DNA of 40,524 bases from an uncultured Roseburia sp. (GTDB lineage Bacteria; Bacillota; Clostridia; Lachnospirales; Lachnospiraceae), in the NCBI GenBank assembly GCA_944380515.1, contig CALWHT010000022.1:1-40524 (forward strand), written 5' to 3'. Of the stretch, positions 8,147 to 15,940 are shown piece by piece. A program made the translations under genes and the position numbers. Under the pieces are notes generated by a model, which did no database searches, was not told the origin of the DNA, and was given only the letters and a program-made list of their open reading frames with translations. The number at the start of each line of letters is the position of its first letter. Positions within the stretch are counted from its first letter, which is position 1.

Positions 8147-9214
8147 CTACAAAGCCTCCACATCCACTCCCTCAAGCATCCTGTTTTTATAGATATGCGC
8201 GTCTTCCTCCTCCAGAATATACGCACGGTACACCAGCACACACATTTTTTCTCCGACCGAAACGGGCCGCCGCTCCAACGAGCGGTTCGCCGTGAGCAAA
8301 ATCCCGTTTACCTCAAGCGTAAGCGTAAGATAGCTTCCCCGGAAGGCAATCTCCCGGATTACGCCTTCCTCCGCCGCCGAAATCAGGCTTTTGAACTTCT
8401 CGTTATCACTCTTAAACGCTTCGACAAATTCCGGCCGCAGAATCGCCTGACGTCCCTTTGGTGCGTCCTCAAAGCCCTTAAAGCCGCTGAAATCCTCAAG
8501 AACAGAGGACGTACCGATAAACTGCGCCACAAATGAGGTTTTCGGTTTTTTGTAAATCTCCGTGGGCGCACCCATCTGCTCTAAGCTTCCCTCGTTGATA
8601 ATAATAATTTCATCCGCTACCTCAACCGCTTCCTCCTGGTCATGCGTCACGAAAATACTCGTAATCCCGACCTTCGCTATCATCTCCTTGAGCCAGCTTC
8701 TCAGCTCTTTGCGGACCTTCGCGTCGATTGCGGCAAACGGCTCGTCAAGCAGCAGAAGCTGCGGATTCGGTGCGAGCGCACGGGCAAACGCCACCCTCTG
8801 CCGCTGTCCTCCCGAGAGCTGATCCGGATAACGCTTCTCCAGGCCTTCCAGTCCTACGAGCTGCACCAGCTCCATCACACGCTTATGAATCTGCTCCTTC
8901 GGTTTCTTCTGCACCTTTAAGCCGAACGCAATATTTTCATATACCGTCATATAACGGAACAAGGCGTAATTCTGAAATACAAAGCCGATACCGCGCTCGC
9001 CCGCCGGAATATCGTTTACGACCTTCCCCTCAATCACCACATCTCCGCTGTCCTGATGCTCCAATCCCGCAATCATGCGCAAAATGGTGGTCTTTCCGCT
9101 TCCGCTCGGCCCCAGCAGTGCCACCAGCTTTCCCTGCTCCACGCCAAAGCTGATATCTCTGGCAGCCTGATAATCTCCAAAACTTTTATTAATATGTTTC
9201 ATTTCTACATACAT
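8147..9214 (-). CDS. cysA: Sulfate/thiosulfate ABC transporter ATP-binding protein
   Basis: The ATPase that powers sulfate import, working as a dimer under the CysT/CysW permeases. The 355-residue chain has Walker A GPSGSGKT (35-42), Q-loop Gln81, signature LSGGQ (133-137) and Walker B LLLLDEP (153-159), followed by THDQEEA. A C-terminal regulatory (TOBE-like) region at about 240-355 is shorter and divergent from the enteric one. An AGGA precedes the ATG by eight bases. It is the last gene of the sbp-cysT-cysW-cysA operon, 14 bases after cysW. Downstream is a 9-bp hairpin (8119-8141) without a U-tract, so termination here is unclear. Assignment to sulfate rests on the neighbouring permeases and binding protein; molybdate or thiosulfate cannot be excluded from this protein alone. 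Confidence 0.9.
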   Translation of the reverse strand: MYVEMKHINKSFGDYQAARDISFGVEQGKLVALLGPSGSGKTTILRMIAGLEHQDSGDVVIEGKVVNDIPAGERGIGFVFQNYALFRYMTVYENIAFGLKVQKKPKEQIHKRVMELVQLVGLEGLEKRYPDQLSGGQRQRVAFARALAPNPQLLLLDEPFAAIDAKVRKELRSWLKEMIAKVGITSIFVTHDQEEAVEVADEIIIINEGSLEQMGAPTEIYKKPKTSFVAQFIGTSSVLEDFSGFKGFEDAPKGRQAILRPEFVEAFKSDNEKFKSLISAAEEGVIREIAFRGSYLTLTLEVNGILLTANRSLERRPVSVGEKMCVLVYRAYILEEEDAHIYKNRMLEGVDVEAL

Positions 9215-9228
9215 ACGTCTTTCCTCCG

Positions 9229-10086
9229 TTACTGCTCCCGTTTACCGCGATGTTCTACAATCTGCTTTAAAATGAGCATGACGACTGCCAGCAGCACAAG
9301 CAGGGACGATACGGCAAACGCCTGCGTGATAGAATCGGCGCTGCCCGCCATGTACAGCGCGTCAATCTCCAGCGGCAGGGTAAAGGTTTTCCCGCGCGCT
9401 TTGGAAACCGCATAAACCGCCCCGAACTCTCCAATCGCCCGGGCCGCGCAAAGAATAATGCCGTACAGCAGCGCCCAGCGGATATGTGGGAACGTCACCC
9501 GCCGCCAAATCGTAAATCCCTTTGCGCCCATCATGGCCGCCGCCTCCTCCTCGGAGGAACCCTGCGCCTGCAACACCGGAATCAGCTCCCGGGACACAAA
9601 CGGGAAGGTCACAAAAATAGTGGCAAGCACAACTCCCGGAACGGAAAATACAAGTGAGATGTCGGTTCCGAGTACCTCATTGAGCCAATCTATGGCAGGC
9701 GTCGCCCAGCCCATTCTTCCGAAGGTCATAATATATGCGAGTCCCGCAATTACCGGCGATATCGAAAATGGAATATCAATCAGCGCGGACAGCACCTGTT
9801 TTCCCTTAAACTCAAATTTCGTGAGCAGCCATGCCGCGCAGAGCCCGAAAAAGGTATTAACCGCCACAGCCGTGACCGTCGCAATCAACGTTACCCGCAA
9901 AGCGGAGAGCGTATTTTTTGCCGTAATTGCTTCCACATAAAGCGCTAGTCCGTCCTTTAACGAGCGGTAAAGTACCTCCACCAGCGGAAATACCAGCATA
10001 ATCAGAAAAAACACCACACTGATTCCGATCAGCAGACGGCGAACCCACGGTTTTTCTTCTCTGCCTGTCGTTTTCTGCTTTTTCAT
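9229..10086 (-). CDS. cysW: Sulfate ABC transporter permease CysW
   Basis: One of the two membrane channel subunits of the sulfate importer. The 285-residue chain has a basic N-terminus and six hydrophobic helices (first at about 18-40, last at about 255-275). The cytoplasmic EAA loop that docks on the ATPase is visible as [24 protein letters not shown], starting near residue 180, and [13 protein letters not shown] is a CysW hallmark. GGAGGG lies six bases before the ATG. It follows cysT by 15 bases and precedes cysA by 14, so the three are tightly co-translated. Confidence 0.93.
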   Translation of the reverse strand: MKKQKTTGREEKPWVRRLLIGISVVFFLIMLVFPLVEVLYRSLKDGLALYVEAITAKNTLSALRVTLIATVTAVAVNTFFGLCAAWLLTKFEFKGKQVLSALIDIPFSISPVIAGLAYIMTFGRMGWATPAIDWLNEVLGTDISLVFSVPGVVLATIFVTFPFVSRELIPVLQAQGSSEEEAAAMMGAKGFTIWRRVTFPHIRWALLYGIILCAARAIGEFGAVYAVSKARGKTFTLPLEIDALYMAGSADSITQAFAVSSLLVLLAVVMLILKQIVEHRGKREQ

Positions 10087-10101
10087 TCTTTTCCCTCCTC
10101 C

Positions 10102-10935
10102 CTATTGCCTTGTTCTCCTGCCTGCCGCGATTTGAATAAGATTAATCACGAGCAGAAGAAGGAACGAAATGAGCAGCAGCACCAGCGCGATCGCGGCGGC
10201 CCCTTCATAATCCACGCTGCCGGAGTTTAATTTCTGCATAATGATATAAGAAACGACCTGCGTGCCTTCCTTCTGACTGTTTCCCGATATATAAATAACG
10301 CTTCCGTATTCCCCGATTCCCCGCGCGAGTGCAAGTCCGAAACCGGTCAGGAGCGCGGGCATCAGCTCGGGGAGAATGACACGGCGAAACGTGTAAAACC
10401 TTCCGGCGCCAAGCATCATACTTGCCTCCTCAAAGCTTTCGGGCAGCTTTTCCAGCACCGGCTGCAATGCCCGGACCACAAACGGAATTCCCACGAATAC
10501 CAGTGCGATGATAATTCCCAGCTTCGTATAAGAAGCCTGAATGCCAAACCGCTCCAAAAATCTTCCCAGCACACCCTGGTCGGAATACATGCGGGAGAGC
10601 GTAATGCCCGCAACCGCCGTGGGCAGGGCGAACGGAAGCTCAATCATTCCGTCCATCAGCCGCTTGCCCGGAAAATCATAGCGTACCAGCACCCACGCCA
10701 ACAGAAGCCCGAATACACAATTGATCAGCGCGGCAGCAAACGCGCAGCCGATGCTGGTGGCAAATGCCTGTATGACATTCGGACGCGTAATCAGCTCCCA
10801 AAACTCCGCCGGCGAAAGGCGAAAGGAATAGCCCAAAACCGATGCCAGCGGAATCAGGATAAAAATGGACAGCATGGCAACCGTAATTCCCATGGTCAGT
10901 CCAAATCCCGGTATCACACTCCTTTTGCTTTTCAT
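10102..10935 (-). CDS. cysT: Sulfate ABC transporter permease CysT (CysU)
   Basis: The other membrane channel subunit of the sulfate importer. The 277-residue chain has six predicted helices and the EAA loop EEASMMLGAGRFYTFRRVIL near 165-185, followed by LARGIGEYGSVIYISG, the typical CysT motif. Two in-frame ATGs lie at 10941 and 10935. AGGAGG is only two bases before the first but eight before the second, so 10935 is preferred. It is the first permease after the binding protein, with a 58-base gap that contains no clear terminator. Confidence 0.93.
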   Translation of the reverse strand: MKSKRSVIPGFGLTMGITVAMLSIFILIPLASVLGYSFRLSPAEFWELITRPNVIQAFATSIGCAFAAALINCVFGLLLAWVLVRYDFPGKRLMDGMIELPFALPTAVAGITLSRMYSDQGVLGRFLERFGIQASYTKLGIIIALVFVGIPFVVRALQPVLEKLPESFEEASMMLGAGRFYTFRRVILPELMPALLTGFGLALARGIGEYGSVIYISGNSQKEGTQVVSYIIMQKLNSGSVDYEGAAAIALVLLLISFLLLLVINLIQIAAGRRTRQ

Positions 10936-10993
10936 TCTCATTTCCTCCTAAGCTTTTCCTACTATTTTACCGGCATGCAGCCGCCGCTGTCCC

Positions 10994-12109
10994 TCAGCCG
11001 CCGTATATCTCATCAAAGATTGCGCCGTCGGTAAAGAAATCTTCATATGCCTGATCCCAGCCTCCGAAATCGTCAATCGTGCATAAATCCACGTTCAGAT
11101 CAAACATATCCGAGAAGCCCTGCAGAATTTCCTCGTTGCACGGACGGTAATAGTGCTCGCCGATGAGCTGCTGCGCCTCGTCAGAGTAAAGATACTCCAG
11201 ATATGCCTTTGCCACCTCCTGCGTGCCGTTCCTGTCCGCGTTCTCATCCACGATGGCAACCGACGGCTCCGCCTTAATGCTGACGCTCGGCGTTACCATT
11301 TCATACTCATCCGGATATTCCTCCAGTGTCAGGAGCGCTTCGTTCTCCCATGCGATCAGTACGTCGCCCTGTCCGTTTTCCACAAAGGTGGTCGTCGAGC
11401 CTCTCGCTCCCGAGTCCATCACCAGTACATTTTCGTATAACGCCTTTACAAACTCCTTCATCTTTGTCTCATCGCCGCCGTACTGCTGCTGGGCATAATA
11501 CCATGCGGCAAGGAAATTCCAGCAGGCTCCGCCGGACGACTTCGGGTCCGGGGTAATTACCTCTACCCCCGGCTCAATCAAATCATCCCAGTCCTCGATT
11601 CCCTTTTCATTTCCCTTACGGACAAGAAATACAATTGTTGACGTATACGGAGAGCTGTTGCTCTCAAGCTCGTCCATCCAGCCCGGCTCAATCATCCCGG
11701 CTTCCTCAAGAATCGTAATATCATGCGCCAGCGCCAGGGTCACCACATCCGCGTCATTTCCCTCCAGAACGGAACGCGCCTGGGAGCCGGAACCGCCGTG
11801 TGACTGCACCACCTCAACATTTTTCTGCGTCTGTTCCTTATAATACTCCGCAAACATGGAATTATACGCCTCGTAAAATTCTCTTGTGGGGTCATAGGAC
11901 ACGTTGGTAATCGTGATTGTGTCACTGTCTCCCTGACTCTCCGTGGACCCGCAGCCGGCAGCTCCTCCCACAAGCAGCATCGCCGCCATCGCCAGCGCTC
12001 CCACTCTTTTCATTCCGGCACCGCCGCGGAGCATCCCGGCTCCCAAGCGGCGGTTGACCTTCCGGCACAATGACAGGCAACTGTTTTTTACAGCGAATTT
12101 CATCTTCAT
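10994..12109 (-). CDS. sbp: Sulfate-binding lipoprotein (extracellular)
   Basis: The membrane-anchored receptor that delivers sulfate to CysTWA. The mature domain carries SHGGSGSQARSVLEGNDADV and VRKGNEKGIEDWDDL, with PDPKSSGGACWNFLAAWYYA and SGARGSTTTFVENGQGDVL in the ligand-closing parts, all typical of Sbp/CysP. A lipobox LLVGGAAGC sits after a hydrophobic stretch. The ATG at 12109 has GGAGGAG nine bases upstream, but it gives an unusually long basic pre-region of about 32 residues before MKRVGALAM. That internal Met (12013) would give a normal signal peptide but has a weak ribosome site. It heads the sulfate operon, and a palindromic operator (12131-12146) lies between promoter and ribosome site. 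Confidence 0.92.
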   Translation of the reverse strand: MKMKFAVKNSCLSLCRKVNRRLGAGMLRGGAGMKRVGALAMAAMLLVGGAAGCGSTESQGDSDTITITNVSYDPTREFYEAYNSMFAEYYKEQTQKNVEVVQSHGGSGSQARSVLEGNDADVVTLALAHDITILEEAGMIEPGWMDELESNSSPYTSTIVFLVRKGNEKGIEDWDDLIEPGVEVITPDPKSSGGACWNFLAAWYYAQQQYGGDETKMKEFVKALYENVLVMDSGARGSTTTFVENGQGDVLIAWENEALLTLEEYPDEYEMVTPSVSIKAEPSVAIVDENADRNGTQEVAKAYLEYLYSDEAQQLIGEHYYRPCNEEILQGFSDMFDLNVDLCTIDDFGGWDQAYEDFFTDGAIFDEIYGG

Positions 12110-12130
12110 TCGAATCTTCTCCTCCCAAGC

Positions 12131-12146
12131 AAGCAAACGTTTGCTT
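12131..12146. promoter_or_regulatory. LacI-type operator O1 (sulfate operon leader)
   Basis: AAGCAAACGTTTGCTT is a perfect 16-bp palindrome with the CG centre typical of LacI-family operators. It lies downstream of the sulfate promoter, just before the sbp ribosome site, where a bound repressor would block elongation. An identical 12-bp core recurs at 12241-12252. Confidence 0.75.
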
Positions 12147-12153
12147 ATTTTTA

Positions 12154-12182
12154 TTGATTTCTTTCCAAATTTTTGCTATAAT
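12154..12182 (+). promoter_or_regulatory. Sigma-A promoter for the LacI-family regulator
   Basis: TTGATT (12154-12159), a 17-base spacer and TATAAT (12177-12182). The transcript would run through operator O2 about 55 bases later, which suits autoregulation. Confidence 0.6.
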
Positions 12183-12200
12183 TTCATAAAAGCAAATAAA

Positions 12201-12229
12201 AATTAACCTATTTTGACGTGCTTTGTCAA
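12201..12229 (-). promoter_or_regulatory. Candidate promoter for the sulfate operon
   Basis: A consensus TTGACA (12229-12224), a 17-base spacer and a poor -10 TTAATT (12206-12201). Operator O2 lies about 12 bases upstream of the -35 and O1 downstream, so the promoter is bracketed. The weak -10 would suit an activated or tightly repressed promoter. Confidence 0.5.
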
Positions 12230-12240
12230 ATTCTTTTTAT

Positions 12241-12252
12241 GCAAACGTTTGC
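12241..12252. promoter_or_regulatory. LacI-type operator O2
   Basis: GCAAACGTTTGC is the same perfect 12-bp palindrome as in O1, 108 bp away centre to centre (about ten helical turns), in the leader of the regulator gene. Confidence 0.75.
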
Positions 12253-12287
12253 TTTTATATCACAAATTCTTATGATGGAGAAACATT

Positions 12288-13313
12288 ATGTCGCTCAAAG
12301 AAATTGCCGCCCGGGTAGGAACCTCGGTTTCCACCGTTTCCCGGGTTTTGAACAATACCTCCCCGACCTGTGCCTCAAAGGAATTACAGGACAGGATATG
12401 GGCCGCCGCCCGGGACATCGGTTATCAGCCCAACGAAGCCGCCCGCTCGCTCCAGAAGGCCGGGCGCAGCCCCGTAAAGGCTCCCCGCATATCGATTATC
12501 CTCGCCCGCATTACCTCCCTGGAACAGGAACCGTTTTTCGCGGAACTGTTCCGCAGCCTGGAAATGGAGCTGCTGCGGCAGAAAGCCGTCACCGGTCAGG
12601 TCATCTATGCGGAAGAATCCCTGACGCAGGACCTTTCCGGCTCTGACGGGGTCATCATTCTGGGACGGTGCTCCCCTCTCCTGCTGGAGCATATCGTCTC
12701 ACAGAACCGCAACGTGGTGGGCATCTGGCGCAATCCGATGAATTTTGACGTAGACGAGGTGGTATGCGACGGAAAGAAAGCCGCGGAACTGGCAATGGGT
12801 CATCTCATTTCCCTGGGGCATCGAAGAATCGCCTATATCGGTGACTGCTCCTATGAAAGCCGCTATGTAGGCTACTGCGATATGCTCATTCGCAACAATC
12901 TTCCGATGGATTACGACCTGATTAAACAGACCAACCAGACGAAAGAGGAGGCAGAGACCGCGTTCCATGAGCTGCTTGTGGAAAAGCTTTCCGGAAAAAC
13001 CGATTTCAGCGCTGTTTTCTGCGCCAACGACAGCACCGCTGTCCGTGTTTTGGAGCTGCTTGTGGAAAAAAAGCGGCTGCTGGGGAAACAACCGATTTCC
13101 GTCATTTCCATCGATGACATCGAGGAAGCCCAAAATACGAAGCCCTACCTGACCACCATCCGCATCCCCCGGGGTGAAATGGCCCATATGGCCGTCCTGC
13201 TGCTGCTGGACCGCATCGCTAAGGGACATGAAGAAATCGTGCGTATCGAATTTCCCTGCCGCATCGTACAGCGCGCAAGCTGCCATCCCCTCTCCCCCGA
13301 TACAGAAAATTAA
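12288..13313 (+). CDS. LacI/GalR-family transcriptional regulator, probable sulfate-operon regulator
   Basis: A DNA-binding repressor of 341 residues. The N-terminal helix-turn-helix is MSLKEIAARVGTSVSTVSRV followed by LNNTS, then the hinge helix NEAARSLQ at about 49-56. A periplasmic-binding-protein-like effector domain follows to the end, with the usual LGHRRIAYIG and VFCANDSTAVRVLELL and a C-terminal TTIRIPRGEM. GGAG lies about seven bases before the ATG. It is transcribed away from the sulfate operon, and two copies of GCAAACGTTTGC lie in the shared 178-bp region, so it most likely represses both directions. The effector is unknown: relatives bind sugars or purines, but no sugar genes lie nearby, so a sulfur metabolite is an inference only. 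Confidence 0.9.
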   Translation: MSLKEIAARVGTSVSTVSRVLNNTSPTCASKELQDRIWAAARDIGYQPNEAARSLQKAGRSPVKAPRISIILARITSLEQEPFFAELFRSLEMELLRQKAVTGQVIYAEESLTQDLSGSDGVIILGRCSPLLLEHIVSQNRNVVGIWRNPMNFDVDEVVCDGKKAAELAMGHLISLGHRRIAYIGDCSYESRYVGYCDMLIRNNLPMDYDLIKQTNQTKEEAETAFHELLVEKLSGKTDFSAVFCANDSTAVRVLELLVEKKRLLGKQPISVISIDDIEEAQNTKPYLTTIRIPRGEMAHMAVLLLLDRIAKGHEEIVRIEFPCRIVQRASCHPLSPDTEN

Positions 13314-13400
13314 AAAACACTTGCAGGAACAGCTTTCGGTGCTTATACTTTTACTGATAAGGCAACGGGCTGCCAAAGCACCCGGGAAAGGAAGGAAAAA

Positions 13401-13658
13401 ATGACCTATACATATAAGACAAAGGGAACCTGCTCAACAAAGATTGAGCTGGAGCTGGACGGTAACATCGTGCACAATGTAAAATTCACCGGAGGCTGCA
13501 ACGGCAATCTTCAGGCGATCCCGAAGCTGGTAGAAGGACTTACGGTAGAGCAGGTGGAGGAAAAAATCGGCGGCATCCACTGCGGCGGACGTCCGACGTC
13601 CTGCGGCGACCAGCTTGCAAAAGCCTGCCGGGAGGCTTATGAAGCCTCAAAAGGCTGA
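13401..13658 (+). CDS. TSCPD-domain small protein (TIGR03905-like)
   Basis: An 85-residue protein of the TIGR03905/TSCPD type, named for a conserved TSCPD motif; here it reads PTSCGDQLAKA, so the Pro-Asp is replaced by Gly-Asp. Four cysteines are visible (Cys11, the Cys of FTGGCNGN, IHCGG and TSCG), which could bind metal. Related domains sit at the C-terminus of some B12-dependent ribonucleotide reductases; the stand-alone function is not known to me. GGAAGG lies about five bases before the ATG. It follows the LacI-family gene by 87 bases on the same strand without a clear terminator and may share its transcript. A strong terminator follows. Confidence 0.82.
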   Translation: MTYTYKTKGTCSTKIELELDGNIVHNVKFTGGCNGNLQAIPKLVEGLTVEQVEEKIGGIHCGGRPTSCGDQLAKACREAYEASKG

Positions 13659-13680
13659 CGCGTGTCTCTGCGCACTCACG

Positions 13681-13744
13681 CAAAAAGCTCCGGCTTCCGC
13701 ATTTCCTTACGGAATGGCGGGAGTGCCGGGGCTTTTTATTTTTT
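13681..13744. terminator. Bidirectional terminator between TSCPD gene and dpaB
   Basis: A long stem pairs AAAAAGC and CCGGC with GCCGG and GCTTTTT, with an inner TTCC/GGAA arm. A-tract on the left and T-tract on the right serve the two converging genes. Confidence 0.85.
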
Positions 13745-13768
13745 CGGAACATCCGTTGTTCTTTTTCC

Positions 13769-14356
13769 TTATACGGGATTCTGTAAAATCGGCTGAATCT
13801 GCTTTCCCTGCATCGCAAGCTCAATCGTCTCCGGCAGAAGCTCCATTTTCGCAATCATAGAGTTCGGCTTACTCTTGTAATTATCCTGCCCAAAGGGCAC
13901 AAAATAAATATTTTTCATATTCATCAGCATACCGATATTCTTAAATCCCGCTCCAAGCGCATCATTGGTAGAAATCGCAATTACCAGGGGCTTTCCGTTC
14001 CTCATGTGCGCCTTTGCCGCCATCAGCACCGGCGTATCGGTAATTCCGTTGCAGAGCTTTGCCGCCGTATTCCCGGTACAGGGCGCGATCGCCATAATAT
14101 CAAGAAAATTATTCGGACCGATGGGCTCCGCTCCGCAGATGCTGCGGATTCCCTCATTCCCCGTAATCTCGCAAATTCCCTCCACATACTCCTTTGCACT
14201 GCCAAACCTCGTATCACAGGTCTGGGCATTAAATGAAAAAATCGGAATCACGTTGGCTCCCATTTCACAGAGCCTTTCAATTTCTTTTCTGGCCCTCGCG
14301 AACGTGCAGAAGGAGCCCGTGATTCCAAGCCCGATATTATATTTTGATAAATCCAT
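13769..14356 (-). CDS. dpaB: Dipicolinate synthase subunit B
   Basis: SpoVFB, the flavoprotein-like subunit of the mother-cell enzyme that oxidises dihydrodipicolinate to dipicolinic acid for spore core dehydration and heat resistance. The 195-residue chain starts MDLSKYNIGLGITGSFCTFA and carries the flavoprotein-family segment DIMAIAPCTGNTAAKLCNGI at about 90-110 and GKPLVIAISTNDALG at about 127-141. The ATG overlaps the dpaA stop by one base (TAATG) with GGGGGAGG upstream, so the two are translationally coupled. The in-frame upstream extension is within dpaA and not used. It supports a spore-forming host. Confidence 0.95.
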   Translation of the reverse strand: MDLSKYNIGLGITGSFCTFARARKEIERLCEMGANVIPIFSFNAQTCDTRFGSAKEYVEGICEITGNEGIRSICGAEPIGPNNFLDIMAIAPCTGNTAAKLCNGITDTPVLMAAKAHMRNGKPLVIAISTNDALGAGFKNIGMLMNMKNIYFVPFGQDNYKSKPNSMIAKMELLPETIELAMQGKQIQPILQNPV

Positions 14357-15207
14357 TATGCCTCCCCCTTGCGCCTTTCGTTCTCTACAAACCGCTCCAC
14401 GGAACGCTCCAGAATATACGCGCTTTCCTTCGGCGCGTATTTGCCCGGGATTCCAAGCACATGATCCGCGCGGATTCCGCACTCCTTCGCGCACGCAAAA
14501 TCAATGCCGCCCGCGCCCGATGCAATATCTATCATATACGCATCCCTCGGAAGCTCCCGTATAATTTTTTCCGTGACAACCGGAGCCGGAACCGTATTTA
14601 CCAGCATGGCAGCGCCCATTGCCTCCTCGGGCCCGAACGCGAAATCGGCCGCATAAAAGCCGTCCTGCTTCGCCGCCTTGCGCGCCTCCCGCCTTCTGGC
14701 AAGTACCGTCACCCGCGCTCCGAGTGCCTTTAAGCGTACGGCAATCGCCTTCCCGCAGCAGCCGTAGCCGGTCACAATAATTTTTGCCTCGTCAATATTA
14801 TACGGGCTCTTATTTACAAGCTCCGCGATGGTTCCCTCCGCCGTAGCAACGGCATTTTCCTCCGTCACAATACTGTCCTCCATAAAATCCAGATAATGGA
14901 TGTCTCTCCCTTCGAAAAGCTCTTTCTGCTCCTTTGAAAAGCATCCTCCCATAACCAGTGTTCCTCTCACCAGCTCTTTATTTAATATGTCATTCAAAAG
15001 CTTCTGTTCGGGAACCTTTGATACCGGAATCGGAAGTATCAGTATCTCTGCCTCCACCAGAAATCCTTTCAGTTTTTCCAACTGTTCCAGCGCCGTACCG
15101 CTGTTTCTGATATCCAGGCAGCGTACATTGTGACCCTTTTTTGTCAATATCTCCGCGAGATAAACCTGACGCATATCACTAATCAGAAGAATTGTCTGTT
15201 TATTCAT
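14356..15207 (-). CDS. dpaA: Dipicolinate synthase subunit A
   Basis: SpoVFA, the NAD(P)-binding subunit of dipicolinate synthase. The 283-residue chain has an N-terminal segment typical of the family (ISDMRQVYLAEILTKKGHNV, about 9-28) and a Rossmann motif IIVTGYGCCGKAIAVRLKAL at about 145-165. The ATG at 15207 is taken because AAGGGAG lies about ten bases upstream; an ATG seven codons earlier overlaps that site. It heads the dpaA-dpaB pair, coupled through a one-base overlap. A sigma-K-like promoter sits directly upstream, which fits late mother-cell expression. Confidence 0.94.
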   Translation of the reverse strand: MNKQTILLISDMRQVYLAEILTKKGHNVRCLDIRNSGTALEQLEKLKGFLVEAEILILPIPVSKVPEQKLLNDILNKELVRGTLVMGGCFSKEQKELFEGRDIHYLDFMEDSIVTEENAVATAEGTIAELVNKSPYNIDEAKIIVTGYGCCGKAIAVRLKALGARVTVLARRREARKAAKQDGFYAADFAFGPEEAMGAAMLVNTVPAPVVTEKIIRELPRDAYMIDIASGAGGIDFACAKECGIRADHVLGIPGKYAPKESAYILERSVERFVENERRKGEA

Positions 15208-15229
15208 AAAAATAACGCTCCCTTCCATA

Positions 15230-15258
15230 TATTATATGAAAGGAGCGCCCTGTGGTGT
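15230..15258 (-). promoter_or_regulatory. Candidate sigma-K promoter for dpaAB
   Basis: CATATAATA (15238-15230) fits the sigma-K -10 pattern CATA-N3-TA. An ACAC -35-like element (15258-15255) lies 16 bases upstream. The predicted start leaves about 15 bases before the dpaA ATG, enough for the GGAAGGGAG ribosome site. Confidence 0.45.
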
Positions 15259-15433
15259 TACCGCCCGTAGGTCCATACGCTGATAATACCGTTGAAACAT
15301 TCCGGTTTTTCCTCTTCTCTTTTTCTTAAGTCTATATATTTTTCAAAATTATCATTATTTTCTATTTATTTATACTTTTATATCTAATTAGAAAATTTAT
15401 TGGACTGATTTTTTAATTTTTTTCATTTTATGC

Positions 15434-15462
15434 TTGACTTTTTCTGTTTTGCCAGATATAAT
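15434..15462 (+). promoter_or_regulatory. Strong sigma-A promoter of the 15.5-kb transcript locus
   Basis: TTGACT (15434-15439), a 17-base spacer and a perfect TATAAT (15457-15462), in an AT-rich upstream region. No large ORF follows on this strand, so it probably drives a small-RNA or small-peptide transcript. Confidence 0.7.
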
Positions 15463-15525
15463 AAAGTTACAAACAAAGAAGAGAGAGAAGAAAGACAAAG
15501 AAATCGATTGTAAGGAAGGCAATCA

Positions 15526-15607
15526 GAAAGGAAGGTACAGACCACCAGAAACTTAACGATTTACCCCAAACGATATCAATGAAAGAGAGGTACGGACCAC
15601 CGAAAAC
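15526..15607 (+). repeat. Two direct repeats around GGTAC(A/G)GACCACC
   Basis: The 27-bp copies lie 55 bases apart. In the same register each could encode the end of a tiny peptide, KGRYRPPET and KERYGPPKT, both followed by TAA. Two of the differences are synonymous in this frame. Only the second copy has an ATG (MKERYGPPKT) and neither has a clear ribosome site, so RNA structure is as likely an explanation. Confidence 0.55.
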
Positions 15608-15648
15608 GTAAGTACATTCGATTTTTCTTTCAACCGGAAGAGGAAAAC

Positions 15649-15726
15649 ATGACATTCCAAATAATGGAAACAGGATTTAGTATCAGATGGAGAGATTCAG
15701 ATATGGTACACTTCCAAACGTCATAA
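15649..15726 (+). CDS. Possible 25-residue peptide
   Basis: The ORF reads MTFQIMETGFSIRWRDSDMV then HFQTS. AGAGG lies five bases before the ATG, a good ribosome site for this genome. The peptide is soluble in character with no signal or membrane segment, and I recognise no family. It sits in the middle of the putative 15.5-kb transcript, so that RNA may be a messenger, a dual-function RNA or non-coding with a chance ORF. A five-codon ORF (MDEIV) with AGAGG upstream lies near the 3' end at about 15818. Confidence 0.35.
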   Translation: MTFQIMETGFSIRWRDSDMVHFQTS

Positions 15727-15837
15727 GCAAATGATACGAAGGATGAGGGAAGAAGCGAAGAAGTCCAAAAGAATTTGAGTGAAATCTCAAAAAAACAAAA
15801 GAAAGAGGTAAAGTCCCATGGACGAAATAGTTTAGAG

Positions 15838-15873
15838 GGCGGCGTCGAATGAATGATTACATACGATGCCGCC
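15838..15873 (+). terminator. Stem-loop near the 3' end of the 15.5-kb transcript
   Basis: GGCGGCGTCG pairs with CGATGCCGCC (one wobble) around a 16-base loop. It has only a short TTCTTC tail, so it may be a structural end or a weak terminator. Confidence 0.5.
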
Positions 15874-15886
15874 TTCTTCATGCAAC

Positions 15887-15930
15887 AAAAGCAGAGATAT
15901 GGCACCATACGGTATCACCCCTCTGCTTTT
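15887..15930. terminator. Bidirectional terminator between the 15.5-kb transcript and lysC
   Basis: AAAAGCAGAG pairs with CTCTGCTTTT around a loop that itself pairs partly (TGGCACC near GGTATCA). T-tracts exist on both strands. It follows the lysC stop by about ten bases. Confidence 0.75.
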
Positions 15931-15940
15931 ACCTGTGACT

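Larger units (their letters stand above)
15469..15930 (+). ncRNA. Putative small-RNA / small-peptide transcript of unknown family
   Basis: Between the divergent dpaA promoter and the 3' end of lysC there are about 460 bases with no gene on either strand that I recognise. The plus strand is strikingly purine-rich, as transcribed strands are here, and starts at a near-consensus promoter. It contains two 27-bp direct repeats (15526-15552 and 15581-15607, 22 of 27 identical), small hairpins such as GATTG/CAATC (about 15506-15524) and TTTGAG/CTCAAA (about 15774-15791), a 25-codon ORF with a ribosome site (15649-15726), and two stem-loops at the end. It matches no RNA family I can name with confidence. 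The class, exact ends and function are inference. Confidence 0.5.

Noticed and set aside
15467-15908. Hydrophobic open frames on the minus strand of the 15.5-kb transcript locus
   Set aside because: They are Phe/Leu/Ser-rich because the plus strand is purine-rich, and have no ribosome site. The promoter points to plus-strand transcription.
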